DNA of 64,000 bases. Origin: an uncultured Collinsella sp. Its GTDB lineage: Bacteria; Actinomycetota; Coriobacteriia; Coriobacteriales; Coriobacteriaceae. Below the pieces are notes generated by a model. It made no database searches and was not told where the DNA came from. It saw only the letters and a list, made by a program, of their open reading frames with translations. Each line of letters starts with the position of its first letter. The stretch's first letter is position 1. The DNA is taken from contig CALEBN010000041.1 in the NCBI GenBank assembly GCA_937943045.1, positions 44,394-108,393 of the forward strand, written 5' to 3'. The translations under genes were made by a program, and so were the position numbers. This document shows positions 26,420 to 38,377 of this stretch, one piece after another.

Positions 26420-26498
26420 GGTTGGTCCTTCCGTCGGGTTTCCCGCGATGCTGTCCGGCCGCGACAATAGCGGGGTTTCACCTGCTATAGTACTACTA

Positions 26499-26520
26499 TA
26501 CCTACCGTTCGGTAGATAGT
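26499..26520. promoter_or_regulatory. probable TetR operator in the deiminase/tetR divergent promoter
   Basis: A perfect 14-bp palindrome CTACCGTTCGGTAG (26503-26516) within TATACCTACCG...CGGTAGATAG. A related palindrome (GCCTACCGATAGGTA) sits before the second MFS gene at 28671. A further ATACCGTTCACCGTAT at about 26551 is weaker. Confidence 0.6.
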
Positions 26521-26658
26521 TTTGAATAATTTCCGCTCGCCTACTGATACATACCGTTCACCGTATATAGTGGTCATGTTTGGACACGAATTGATGTTCC
26601 GTTGCCATCCTTAATAATGTTGGTAGTGCGGAAATGATTTGCAATGGAGAAATGCAGC

Positions 26659-27222
26659 GTGAGCACAAGAAAAAAAATATTGGACGCAATGTACGATCTT
26701 GTGGCAGAAGTCGGTTATGACAAAGCGTCTATCGGAAAGATTTGCGACTTTGTCGGTATATCCAAGCCGTCGGTGTACTACTACTTTCCCTCTAAAGAGG
26801 AGATTTTCACTACGCTCTTGGACAGCATGTTTCCGACCATCGACTATCAGCGCGACTACTCGCTAATAGTCGATAGGGACGGGTTCAAGGCCGCGCTTAT
26901 CGAGCTCGGCAATTCAGTTATAGGTGGTTATCGAAGCGATGAAAAGCGCCGGCGCGTGCTGGCCGAGGTTAGCGTTCAAGCAAATCGAATTCCTGCAGTT
27001 CAGGAACGTCAAGCGACGGCGACCAAACGAACCATGGATGCGCTTAAAGACATCCTTCTTCATGGTGCAGAGATTGGCGCGTTTTCCGATAGTGCCGACG
27101 TGATGCTCTACGTACAAATTCTTTATACCGTTCTGGAGGGAGCGAGCAATACGGTCGCTCAAGGTGAGGATATTGATGAAAAAGCGGTTTGGGCGGGAAT
27201 AGTCGAGCTTATGTTCAAATAG
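26659..27222 (+). CDS. TetR/AcrR family transcriptional regulator
   Basis: A 187-residue TetR regulator: N-terminal STRKKILDAMYDLVAEVGYD, then ASIGKICDFVGISKPSVYYYFPSKEEIF (helix-turn-helix, residues 9-50), and an all-helical ligand domain. I start at the GTG at 26659 because GGAGA is 8 bases upstream; an ATG at 26644 would add five residues but has no ribosome site. It is transcribed away from the agmatine deiminase-like operon, and palindromes sharing CCTACCG lie before that operon and before the paralogous MFS gene. It probably represses both and responds to the transported compound (inference). Confidence 0.88.
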   Translation: MSTRKKILDAMYDLVAEVGYDKASIGKICDFVGISKPSVYYYFPSKEEIFTTLLDSMFPTIDYQRDYSLIVDRDGFKAALIELGNSVIGGYRSDEKRRRVLAEVSVQANRIPAVQERQATATKRTMDALKDILLHGAEIGAFSDSADVMLYVQILYTVLEGASNTVAQGEDIDEKAVWAGIVELMFK

Positions 27223-27284
27223 GCCAGCCAAGCTGAAGCGCATGTTGGCACCCATGGTGCCTGCGGGCAACCTTTAAAACGAAA

Positions 27285-27324
27285 ACAGGGGTTGACTCCA
27301 GTCTGGCTTGGAGTCGACCCCTGT
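27285..27324. terminator. intrinsic terminator between tetR and the second MFS gene
   Basis: A 16-bp stem (ACAGGGGTTGACTCCA / TGGAGTCGACCCCTGT, one G-U pair) with an 8-base loop. In the minus direction it is followed by TTTTCGTTTT, so it ends the MFS transcript; it can also block read-through from tetR. Confidence 0.8.
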
Positions 27325-27359
27325 TGCATGGCAATCTATGCCGATGCAATCGGCGCTTA

Positions 27360-28640
27360 TTACTTTTCAGCAGCCTTACTGAGAAAGCCGGAAACGATAG
27401 CAAACGCAGCAATCATAAGGTTGCAGGCAATGCAGAAGATAAATACTCCCTGGAATGACCCTGCCATGCCGTAAACCTTCATCATGACCGGCATTCCAAA
27501 AGCACCGACGACATAGCCCGCTGAGCAAACGATTGAATAGATCCTTCCAAAATCGCGTGATCCAAAGAGCGAGAGGAGAAGCATCGGCATTGCGGTTCCA
27601 ACAATGGCGAACATGACATCGTTTACGCCAGCTGCAATGATGGAAACGGTCTCATTGCTTCCGCCAATGATGAGAAGTAGGAATGAAAAAATGCTGACAC
27701 CTGTCCACGCGACCGTTGCTTTAATAGCGCCGAGTTTGTCACATGTTTTGCCTACGAAGGGATTTAGGAAGATGTCGGAGAACGAAGCTGCCGAGACCAT
27801 TAAGCTTCCTACGATGGGATTGAAACCGACCTCGCTTGCATAGGTTGGAAACAACTGGTTCATGCAGCAGGTGAGCTGCGCCACGCAAAGCAGGAGGACA
27901 CAGAGAATAAAAGACGGCGTTTTCGTGGCATCACGGAGTGCCATGCCCGAGAGGGTATCTTCCCGCTCATCGACGCTGTGGCTCTCATGGGTTTCAGAGG
28001 TGGTCTCTCCGTACGGAAGCATGTTGCGATCAGAGGGTTTAAGGCGAATGAAAAATGCACTCGCAGGTAAAATCATAGCTGCAGAAACGGCCGCAAGTAC
28101 GATGTATCCCGTACGCCAGCCTTGTTGCTCGATGACCAGCGTAATGACAGGGCTCAACAACAGCGTACAGAGAGAATTAACGCCCCAAGCAAGGCCGATG
28201 GCAAGACCGGACGATTTACTGAACCATTGGTCAATAACATCGGACATGCAGACGCCCGTTGTGAACGAAAAGCAGATGCCGATCACCGCAGCGGAGACGA
28301 TGAACATCCAGACTTCGGTGTAGAACGCCATTGCGGCGCCGGCGGCAATAAGGACAAGTTCAACGCAAATATGCCACGGTTTGCCTATTACTTTTGGAAT
28401 GAAACGACTCAAAAGTGGAAGTCCAAGTGCAAGGCCAAGAAGAATCGCAGTGAAATAGAAAGAGAAAGAGGTGTACTCAAAGCCCAGGTCTTCACATACT
28501 GGAGCAACGAATGAGCCGGCAATAATGCTATATGTGCCAGTCGTTCCGGCGGACATTAAGCCGAGCGCAATAACGACAATCCAAGCAAATACGCTGCTCT
28601 CGCGAGGACGGTCTTTTTCGGCTGGTGCGGTGAGAGCCAT
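27360..28640 (-). CDS. MFS transporter, OFA-like (paralogue of 22717-23982)
   Basis: A 426-residue twelve-helix carrier sharing long identical stretches with the protein at 22717-23982 (VIALGLMSAGTTG, IAGSFVAPVCE, LTCCMNQLFPTYASEVGF, GSFQGVFIFCIACN). The ATG at 28640 has GGAG 5 bases upstream. A TetR-type operator-like palindrome lies at 28671-28694, about 30-50 bases before the start. It is likely part of the same regulon as the deiminase operon, and may import the other partner of the exchange (inference). The lower GC of this copy compared with its paralogue is noticeable by eye. Confidence 0.88.
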   Translation of the reverse strand: MALTAPAEKDRPRESSVFAWIVVIALGLMSAGTTGTYSIIAGSFVAPVCEDLGFEYTSFSFYFTAILLGLALGLPLLSRFIPKVIGKPWHICVELVLIAAGAAMAFYTEVWMFIVSAAVIGICFSFTTGVCMSDVIDQWFSKSSGLAIGLAWGVNSLCTLLLSPVITLVIEQQGWRTGYIVLAAVSAAMILPASAFFIRLKPSDRNMLPYGETTSETHESHSVDEREDTLSGMALRDATKTPSFILCVLLLCVAQLTCCMNQLFPTYASEVGFNPIVGSLMVSAASFSDIFLNPFVGKTCDKLGAIKATVAWTGVSIFSFLLLIIGGSNETVSIIAAGVNDVMFAIVGTAMPMLLLSLFGSRDFGRIYSIVCSAGYVVGAFGMPVMMKVYGMAGSFQGVFIFCIACNLMIAAFAIVSGFLSKAAEK

Positions 28641-28670
28641 GGTCACTCCATTTCTATCGGCATTACATCC

Positions 28671-28694
28671 TATATGCCTACCGATAGGTATATA
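28671..28694. promoter_or_regulatory. probable TetR operator before the second MFS gene
   Basis: TATATGCCTACCGATAGGTATATA is a near-palindrome with two mismatched pairs. It shares TA(C/G)CCTACCG with the operator at 26499. Confidence 0.55.
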
Positions 28695-28774
28695 AACCAG
28701 GGGACTCTCCGTCAAGCATTAAGCGGGGAAAGGGAGTTCTTAACGTGCCGAACGGTAATTGGGCCCTTGCAAAA

Positions 28775-28958
28775 TCGAGGTCTAATACTTTTCCAAGAAG
28801 TGAACGACCGTTTTTGGACCCCCGAACCATCGACATTTTTAGACGACAAACCCGCAGGATTTGGCTGGCAAAACCGCAAGAAATTGCATCTCAAAAGTGT
28901 CGACGCTTCGGGGGTCCATTTTGACTCGTTCACTTCTCGGAAAAGTATTAGACCCCGA
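28775..28958. repeat. family P long palindromic repeat, copy 3
   Basis: 184 bp, nearly identical to copy 2 at 22402, including the right arm CGTTCACTTCTCGGAAAAGT and the two CCGCA-containing motifs inside. The left arm has a few substitutions (TTCCAAGAAG, CCGAACCATC). Confidence 0.9.
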
Positions 28959-28973
28959 TTTCACAAGGGCCTC

Positions 28974-29004
28974 AATGTGACAAAGGGACTGTCCCTTTGT
29001 CACA

Positions 29005-29006
<2 letters not shown>
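28974..29006. terminator. family H hairpin, copy 2; possible terminator of the ABC gene
   Basis: Perfect 15-bp arms AATGTGACAAAGGGA and TCCCTTTGTCACATT with a 3-base loop. It begins at the stop codon of the minus-strand ABC gene and lies 15 bases from family P copy 3. Confidence 0.55.
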
Positions 29007-32259
<3,253 letters not shown>

Positions 32260-32371
32260 GGACGGCAACCTCTCCCACGCGAGCGCACTTGCCCGCTCTC
32301 CCCCGCCGTTCGTATTCGACGCGTTTGTCCTACTCTATCTTGTCATTGTCATACACGCCGCTCAAAAGGCC

Positions 32372-34063
32372 TTACTTTTCCAATCCACACGGCATCACGT
32401 TATCGCTACCGCGATGGTCTTTAGTCACAGCAGCAAAGAAGCGATAGCCACCCGAGAAGTTATAGCAGTCAAAACCGTACTGAGCGAGGATGCGGCAGCC
32501 AATGTAGCTGCGAAGACCACTTTGGCAAATAACATAAACAGGCTTTGTCACGTCAAGCTCCCCCAAGCGAGCACGCAAGTCATCGACGGGAATGTTCACA
32601 AAGCCGTCGATATGTCCGAGGTCATACTCGCCAACCATACGGACATCGAGCAGCTGCACACTACCATCGCGCGGCAGATCCGGTTCCTGCTCCCAATGCC
32701 ACTGCTTGAGCATGCCCGAGCCCACGTTTTCGATCATAAAACCGGCCATGTTCACCGGGTCTTTCGCCGAAGAATACGGCGGCGCATAAGCCAAATCCAA
32801 ATCCTTGAGCTTATCGGCCCGAATACCGGCCTGGATTGCCGTCGCCAGCACATCGATGCGCTTGTCCACGCCATCGATGCCCACAATCTGCGCGCCCAGC
32901 AGACGCAAGGTTTCCCTCTCAAACACAACTTTCATGGTCATGGGCGTGGCCCCGGGATAATAACCCGCATGCGATCCAGGTGACAGCACGACGCTCTCGT
33001 AATCGATTCCCGCCGCACGCGCTGCCTTCACAGAAAGACCCGTGCTCGCAGCTGTCAAGTCGAACACTTTGATTACCGAAGAACCCAGCGAGCCCTGATA
33101 GCGACTGTCTAAGCCACAAATCACGTCGGCGACGATACGTCCCTGCTTATTAGCGGGGCCTGCAAGGGAAATCACCGCGTCCTCACCCGTCACCTGATGC
33201 TTGACCTGCACGGCATCACCCACGGCATATACGTCAGGAGCAGACGTCTCCATGCGGTCGTTCACCACAATGGAGCCCTTGATGCCCAGCTCGATACCAG
33301 CTTTCTTTGCCAAATGGCTCTCGGGCGCAACGCCGATAGCGAGTAGCACCATATCGGCCATAATGGAATCATCGCCCGCCACATGTGTGACCACACGGCC
33401 ATCGGCCTCCTCAAAGCCCGTAACGTCGGCACGAAGGCGCAGGTCAATGCCATGCTCGCGGACCTCTGCATGAAGCAGCGTCGCCATGTCGTAGTCCAGG
33501 TTGTTCATCAGCTGCCCGGGGCGCTGCAAAAGCGTCACCTCGAGACCCAAGCCACGCAGGTTCTCGGCAGCCTCAACACCGATAAAGCCGCCACCGATCA
33601 CCACGGCGCTCCTCGGCTCATGCTCTTGCACATAACCATGAATGCGCAGCGTGTCCTCTACCGTTCGAAGGCTAAAGATCTTATCCAAATCGATTCCCGG
33701 AAGAGCGGGGCGAATGGGATGCGCGCCTGGCGAAAGAATCAGCTTGTCATACGTCTCGACAAATTCCTCGCCGGTGAGCAGGTCGCGAACGTCAACCGTA
33801 TGCACATCGGGATGAATGGCGATCACCTCGTGGCTCGTCTTCACGGCAATGCGGAATCGATTCCAAAAGCCCTCGGGCGATTGCAGCGTGAGCGCAGGCT
33901 CCTCCTCAATCACGCCGCCAATAAAGTATGGCAATCCGCAGTTAGCATAGGAGACATAACCTGTGCGCTCAAAAACGACAATCTCCGCCTGCTCGTCAAG
34001 CCTGCGCAAGCGCGCTGCCGCCGATGCACCGCCAGCAACGCCCCCCACGATAACCACCTTCAT
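32372..34063 (-). CDS. FAD-dependent CoA-disulfide reductase-like enzyme fused to rhodanese
   Basis: A 563-residue pyridine nucleotide-disulfide oxidoreductase. It has FAD motif VIVGGVAGGASAAARLRR, redox Cys42 in SYANCGLPY (single-cysteine CoADR/NADH oxidase type), NAD motif VVIGGGFIGVEAAENLRGLG and FAD motif APDVYAVGDA. Residues 455-563 are a rhodanese domain with Cys513 in VICQSGLRSY. Such CoADR-rhodanese fusions reduce CoA persulfides or polysulfides, or CoA disulfide. It starts 3 bases from the stop of the small rhodanese gene, so the two are translationally close. The Crp-type regulator gene lies upstream in the same direction. Confidence 0.92.
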   Translation of the reverse strand: MKVVIVGGVAGGASAAARLRRLDEQAEIVVFERTGYVSYANCGLPYFIGGVIEEEPALTLQSPEGFWNRFRIAVKTSHEVIAIHPDVHTVDVRDLLTGEEFVETYDKLILSPGAHPIRPALPGIDLDKIFSLRTVEDTLRIHGYVQEHEPRSAVVIGGGFIGVEAAENLRGLGLEVTLLQRPGQLMNNLDYDMATLLHAEVREHGIDLRLRADVTGFEEADGRVVTHVAGDDSIMADMVLLAIGVAPESHLAKKAGIELGIKGSIVVNDRMETSAPDVYAVGDAVQVKHQVTGEDAVISLAGPANKQGRIVADVICGLDSRYQGSLGSSVIKVFDLTAASTGLSVKAARAAGIDYESVVLSPGSHAGYYPGATPMTMKVVFERETLRLLGAQIVGIDGVDKRIDVLATAIQAGIRADKLKDLDLAYAPPYSSAKDPVNMAGFMIENVGSGMLKQWHWEQEPDLPRDGSVQLLDVRMVGEYDLGHIDGFVNIPVDDLRARLGELDVTKPVYVICQSGLRSYIGCRILAQYGFDCYNFSGGYRFFAAVTKDHRGSDNVMPCGLEK

Positions 34064-34065
34064 AG

Positions 34066-34386
34066 TTAACGCACCACCTTTCCGCTGTAGCTATTGATTC
34101 CGCCGATGTTCTTCACGTTGACGTAGCCCGCACGCTGAAGAAAGCTCGCAGCGCGACCGCTACGAGCGCCACTCAGGCAATGCACGAACAGAGGCGTATC
34201 CTTCTTTGGATACTCGACAAGCACGCGATTGACGCCATCGAGGGGAATGTTGATGGCACCGGGGATATGTCCCTGCCGATACTCATCAGCGCCACGCACA
34301 TCGATCAACACCGCACCTTCGGTCGCACGGCACTCTTCAACACCTTTGTTGATATCCACCCCAGCAAATAGATTGAACAATCCCAT
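34066..34386 (-). CDS. rhodanese-like sulfurtransferase
   Basis: A 106-residue single-domain rhodanese with active-site Cys70 in HCLSGARSGR and the usual VLIDVRGADEYRQGHIPGAINIPL segment. It transfers sulfane sulfur, and its product is likely handled by the adjoining CoADR-rhodanese fusion. AAAGGAG precedes the ATG. It is the first gene of a two-gene operon. Confidence 0.92.
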   Translation of the reverse strand: MGLFNLFAGVDINKGVEECRATEGAVLIDVRGADEYRQGHIPGAINIPLDGVNRVLVEYPKKDTPLFVHCLSGARSGRAASFLQRAGYVNVKNIGGINSYSGKVVR

Positions 34387-34538
34387 GATGAGCTCCTTTG
34401 CTCGCTTGCCCTATCGTTTGATGCCAGTATGCCCGGAAGGCGCAGACCGGTTCCGTGACCAAGTCACCGTATGGGACAATTTTTTCTTAAGAGCGAGTGC
34501 CAGGCACTGGGTGGATAGGCACCATGGCAAAGCCATCG

Positions 34539-35204
34539 CTACGGCAGGCGTGTCAAACCGTCGACATCCAGAACAAGGATTCGCCCGCGCTTCACCTCGA
34601 CAAGACCTTCATTGGCAAGACGACGCAGCACGCGCGTCACCGCCTCGCGGGCAGAGTTGATGTCACGCGCCAGCTCGTCTTGAGTGACCCGGAGCTCCAT
34701 TGACCCCGTTGCCTGGCATCGCTCAACCAAATAGTCGGCAACACGCTGGTCGAGACGTCGGAAAAGCATCTGTTGGAGCACACGAACCACCTGAGAGTAG
34801 CGCCGCGCCTCCACTTCGAGCATAAAGACTTTGACGAAAATATTGTTGCTGGCAAGATGCTCGCAAACACCGATAGGCACAATAAGGAGCTCGGATTTCT
34901 CTGTTGCGGCAACCAACGTGCCAAAGGAGATTTGCCGAATTACGCACGAAGCTGTTGTAACGCAGCACTCGCCGCACCCAATCCTAAAGAGCGTGATCTC
35001 CTTGCCTTCCTCGGAAAGGAGGCTGACGCGGACACCACCCTGAACGACAAGGAACATGCCGGTACAGGAGCTATCGCTGCCGCCGATAAGCTGGCCGGCA
35101 TCGAAGGTGCGCAAGACGGCCTGCTCCAAAACGAGCGTCCTCTCGTCAGAAGACAGATGCGCCCAAAAAGGGAGCTTCTCTACAACGTTTTGCACCATGG
35201 TCAT
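34539..35204 (-). CDS. Crp/Fnr family transcriptional regulator
   Basis: A 221-residue regulator: N-terminal cyclic-nucleotide-binding-type barrel (residues 15-115), dimer helix, and C-terminal Crp winged helix (VTQDELARDINSAREAVTRVLRRLANEGLVEVKRGRI). Cysteines cluster in the barrel (IGCGECCVTTASCVI), in a position where Fnr-like proteins may sense redox or sulfur species; no N-terminal iron-sulfur cluster motif is present. AGGAG lies 6 bases before the ATG. It is 150 bases upstream of the rhodanese gene on the same strand, so it probably regulates the rhodanese/CoADR operon (inference). Confidence 0.9.
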   Translation of the reverse strand: MTMVQNVVEKLPFWAHLSSDERTLVLEQAVLRTFDAGQLIGGSDSSCTGMFLVVQGGVRVSLLSEEGKEITLFRIGCGECCVTTASCVIRQISFGTLVAATEKSELLIVPIGVCEHLASNNIFVKVFMLEVEARRYSQVVRVLQQMLFRRLDQRVADYLVERCQATGSMELRVTQDELARDINSAREAVTRVLRRLANEGLVEVKRGRILVLDVDGLTRLP

Positions 35205-35265
35205 CTGCGACTCCTTCTCCCATGGTCTAATCTATCAGGAATAATAGGGAGCAGCAAAAGTCAAC

Positions 35266-35437
35266 TGTCGCAAGAATGACCTGTACCGCAAGATCATCAC
35301 CGAGGGCTTTGAGATTGCCAACGAGCGCTTTGAGGCCAACGCTTTGGTCATCTTCCGTGAGACAGGGAACCGTCAGCACACCATCAAGGCCGTTATGTGT
35401 GCCCTTCTGGGTCTCTAGGAGCCGTATCAATGGAAAC
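35266..35437 (+). pseudogene. fragment of the carbamoyltransferase 3' end plus the MFS start
   Basis: A stretch reading RKNDLYRKIITEGFEIANER on through IKAVMCALLGL-stop matches the last 50 codons of the gene at 23994-25058, and it continues through the same AGGAGC-GTATCA-ATGGAAA junction to the MFS start codon. I count about 13 differences over 168 bases. It lies on the opposite strand, about 10 kb away. Both ends are truncated, so this is a decayed duplicate, not a gene. Confidence 0.85.
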
Positions 35438-35531
35438 TGTTTTGCCGGTGCCAGTGAGGAATGTTGGGAACCGCACAAAAACGAACGGGACGGCACGTCG
35501 CGTGGCGCACCATCCCGCACATGGCATTGAC

Positions 35532-35564
35532 AATGTGGCAAAGGGACTGTCCCTTTGCCACATT
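35532..35564. terminator. family H hairpin, copy 3; possible terminator of the TlpA gene
   Basis: AATGTGGCAAAGGGA and TCCCTTTGCCACATT pair perfectly over 15 bp. The A-to-G change relative to copies 1 and 2 is compensated in the other arm. It sits just beyond the stop of the minus-strand gene. Confidence 0.55.
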
Positions 35565-35569
35565 CGAAC

Positions 35570-36541
35570 CTACTGTTCGCTGCTTGCGATTGCCTGATCG
35601 ATCAGCTTATCGAGCGCTGCGCGCTGCTCGGCGGAGCTGATGGCTCCCACGATTGGATCCCCTACGATGTTGCCATTCTGATCGATGACATACGTTGTCG
35701 GGAACGAGAACAGATTTGACGTAAACTTACCGGCCTCGCTATCCGACTTGAACCAGATGTTCTTATACGTCACGCCCTTCTTGCTCAGCACATCCTTGGC
35801 ATCTGCAATCTCACCCTTGTTACCATCGAGCGTAAAGGAATTGACGCCCACGACCTGACCGCCCTTCTCGGCAAGCTCCTGATTCAGGTTCTCAAGATCG
35901 CCCAGCTCGCCCACGCACGGCTTGCACGTGGTGAACCAGAAGTTCATGACGGTAACCTTGTTCTTAGAGAACAGCTCGTCGCTGCTCACGTCGTTGCCAT
36001 CCAGGTCCTTGCCCGTAAAGCTGGGGAACTTCGTCGCCTCGCTCGAAGCATTGGCACCAGCCGTCATGCCAGCGGTCGAAGCGTCAACGCTCTCGCCTGC
36101 GCTCGGCGTGCTTCCACAGCCGGGGAACTCCTTCTCCAAGCTCTCGAGCTTGTCCTCGATCTCCTTGATCTGCTGTGCACCGGCCTTGAGCGTCTTAAGC
36201 TCATCCGCCGTAAACTCATCCTTGGCGCCGTCGATGGTCTTGAGCAGGAAATCGCCGTAATTGCTGCCGTCCTCAATCATTGCCGAGTCTTTATTTGCCG
36301 CATTGAATACCTTTTCCCACAGCGCGTTATCACTCGAAAAGATCTCGTTCTCCTTCTGCATGAGCTTCGCATACAGCTCGGCGGCCTCGTCGACATTGGC
36401 CGGCTTCTGCGCAGTGAGTTCTGCGATCTTAGGATCGGAGCCCGCAGATTCGCTCACATTGCCACCGGGCGCCGAACATGCCACAAGGCACAAGGCCAAT
36501 ACCGGCACCATAAACAGGGCCGCAATCTTAGAAAGCTTCAT
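35570..36541 (-). CDS. TlpA-like thioredoxin-fold lipoprotein
   Basis: A 323-residue membrane-anchored redoxin. The signal peptide ends in LVAC, with lipid-modified Cys22. A helical segment (residues 35-150) precedes a thioredoxin-like domain with CxxC at Cys206 and Cys209 (FWFTTCKPCVGELGDL), then the cis-proline loop FSFPTTYVIDQNG. It acts outside the membrane as a disulfide reductase or resolver. The ATG at 36541 has GGAGG 7 bases upstream. Gene order with the NapH-like ferredoxin (29 bases upstream) suggests that electrons are passed from the inside through the membrane ferredoxin to this redoxin (inference). Confidence 0.9.
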   Translation of the reverse strand: MKLSKIAALFMVPVLALCLVACSAPGGNVSESAGSDPKIAELTAQKPANVDEAAELYAKLMQKENEIFSSDNALWEKVFNAANKDSAMIEDGSNYGDFLLKTIDGAKDEFTADELKTLKAGAQQIKEIEDKLESLEKEFPGCGSTPSAGESVDASTAGMTAGANASSEATKFPSFTGKDLDGNDVSSDELFSKNKVTVMNFWFTTCKPCVGELGDLENLNQELAEKGGQVVGVNSFTLDGNKGEIADAKDVLSKKGVTYKNIWFKSDSEAGKFTSNLFSFPTTYVIDQNGNIVGDPIVGAISSAEQRAALDKLIDQAIASSEQ

Positions 36542-36570
36542 GGTCATTCCTCCGTTTTGTCGAAGCTTGT

Positions 36571-37473
36571 TTACTTTTTATCGGCGGTCAAGGGAAGCTT
36601 TTCTGCCGACACATCCAGGCCATAGCGATAGCTGATGGCATCGACGGGACAGGCCCCGATGCACTTTCCGCACCGGATACATTCGGCATGATTGGGCGCG
36701 CGGACCACATCAACGTCCATCTGACAAACCCTTGAACACTTGCCGCACGAGACGCATTTGCACGCGTCAACCTGAATCCCCAACAAGGACACCCTATTCA
36801 TGAGCGCATAGAATGCGCCGAGCGGGCAAATCCATTTGCAAAAGGGGCGATAGAACAAAACGCTCAGCACTACCACGGCAATGAGAACGACAAGCTTCCA
36901 GGTGAAGAGCTGCCCCAGCGCAGATCGAATTCCGGCATTGGCAGCCGCCAGCGGAATGGCGCCCTCGAGCACACCCTGGGGACAGATGTACTTGCAAAAG
37001 AATGGGTCGCCCATGCCCACGTCGTTAACCACCAGCACAGGCAGCAATACCACAGCAAACAGCAGCACGAAGTATTTGATATACGTAAGCGCCTTGAGCC
37101 TTTTCGTGGAGAACTTTTTGCCGGGAATCTTGTGAAGCAGCTCCTGCAGCCAGCCAAACGGGCACAGAAAGCCGCATACAAAGCGTCCCAGCAGCACGCC
37201 GAGCAAAATGAGCGTACCGGTAACATAGTAAGAAAAGTTGAACTTGGATGAACCTACCACCGACTGGAACGACCCGATGGGGCACGCACCCGATGCCGCG
37301 GGGCACGAATAGCAATTAAGTCCAGGTACGCAGACTGTTTTTCCCGCGCCCTGATAGATGCCGCCTTTGGCAAAGTTTGGCAGGTGAATGTTGGTGACCA
37401 GCGTCGCCGCCGCCTGAATGAATCCGCGAAATCGGGCCAAAACATGCGACGCAGTGTTTTCTCTTTTATCCAA
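36571..37473 (-). CDS. NapH/YccM-like membrane ferredoxin
   Basis: A 300-residue protein with about five helices and paired cysteine motifs: CGFLCPFGWLQELL, CKYICPQGVLEG and CKWICPLGAF, all of the polyferredoxin NapH type, and a C-terminal 2x4Fe-4S domain (CKCVSCGKCSRVC and CIRCGKCIGACP). I start at a TTG at 37473 with GGAG about 10 bases upstream (LDKRENT); an upstream-open frame to 37560 has no ribosome site, so the start is uncertain. It is in an operon with the TlpA lipoprotein and divergent from the two-component system. Confidence 0.85.
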   Translation of the reverse strand: MDKRENTASHVLARFRGFIQAAATLVTNIHLPNFAKGGIYQGAGKTVCVPGLNCYSCPAASGACPIGSFQSVVGSSKFNFSYYVTGTLILLGVLLGRFVCGFLCPFGWLQELLHKIPGKKFSTKRLKALTYIKYFVLLFAVVLLPVLVVNDVGMGDPFFCKYICPQGVLEGAIPLAAANAGIRSALGQLFTWKLVVLIAVVVLSVLFYRPFCKWICPLGAFYALMNRVSLLGIQVDACKCVSCGKCSRVCQMDVDVVRAPNHAECIRCGKCIGACPVDAISYRYGLDVSAEKLPLTADKK

Positions 37474-37702
37474 TTCCGATACACTCCAAGCACAGCCTAA
37501 TCGCTTTGGCCAGCACGGCATCCGCCTCGCCACGCATAACACCAAAGCACACCATGGCAATTCCGACGATCAACAAAACGACCTGTACCACGGGTTTTAC
37601 CGCTTTGAACAACCCGACCACTCCTTTCGTTACGCGACCATTGGACCATATCGACTATAAAATCCGTGTTAAGCGCGATTTGGAATGTGCAAGGAGACTG
37701 TT

Positions 37703-38377
37703 ATGCGTATTTTGATCGTCGAAGACGAGCGAGCACTGTGCGATGCAATCGCGCGCAGCTTGCGAAACTTGGCATACAGCGTCGACTGCTGTCACGACGG
37801 ACAGGAGGCGCTCGACCTACTGGACGTTGAGGCCTTCGACCTCGTGGTACTCGACCTCAACCTTCCCCGCATCGACGGCATGACCGTACTCAGGGAACTT
37901 AGGAAAACCGACTGCGAGACTAAGGTACTGATTCTGTCCGCACGCGGCGAAGTATCCGACAAAGTCGCCGGACTCGATGCCGGCGCCAACGATTACCTCA
38001 CCAAGCCGTTTCATCTGGACGAGCTTGCGGCAAGGATTCGCAGCCTTACCCTCAGACGCTTTACACAAAGCGACATAGTTTTAACCTGCGGAAAGCTCCA
38101 CTTTGACACCAAGGCGCGCATCGCTTCCGTGAACAGCGAGGCTTTATCTCTTACGCGCAAGGAAACGGGAATCTTGGAATATCTGATGCTTAATCAGGGG
38201 CGTCCGGTAAGTCAAGAGGAGCTTATCGAGCACGTTTGGGATAGCAGCGTGAACAGCTTTAGCAACGCAACCCGCGTTCACATCTCGTCACTCCGCAAAA
38301 AGCTACGCAGCGCTTTGGGATACGACCCGATTCGCAATCGGATTGGAGAGGGCTACGTTATGGAGGATAGCGAATGA
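37703..38377 (+). CDS. OmpR/PhoB family response regulator
   Basis: A 224-residue response regulator: receiver domain with phospho-acceptor Asp51 in VLDLNLPRIDG and conserved Lys in LTKPFHLDELAARI, then a winged-helix DNA-binding domain (EYLMLNQGRPVSQEELIEHVW). AAGGAG precedes the ATG at 37703. The kinase start overlaps its stop (ATGA), so the two form one operon. It is divergent from the NapH-TlpA operon, which it may control (inference). Confidence 0.93.
   Translation: MRILIVEDERALCDAIARSLRNLAYSVDCCHDGQEALDLLDVEAFDLVVLDLNLPRIDGMTVLRELRKTDCETKVLILSARGEVSDKVAGLDAGANDYLTKPFHLDELAARIRSLTLRRFTQSDIVLTCGKLHFDTKARIASVNSEALSLTRKETGILEYLMLNQGRPVSQEELIEHVWDSSVNSFSNATRVHISSLRKKLRSALGYDPIRNRIGEGYVMEDSE

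Noticed and set aside
25214..26470. 418-codon plus-strand ORF
   Set aside because: Antisense shadow of the agmatine deiminase-like gene.
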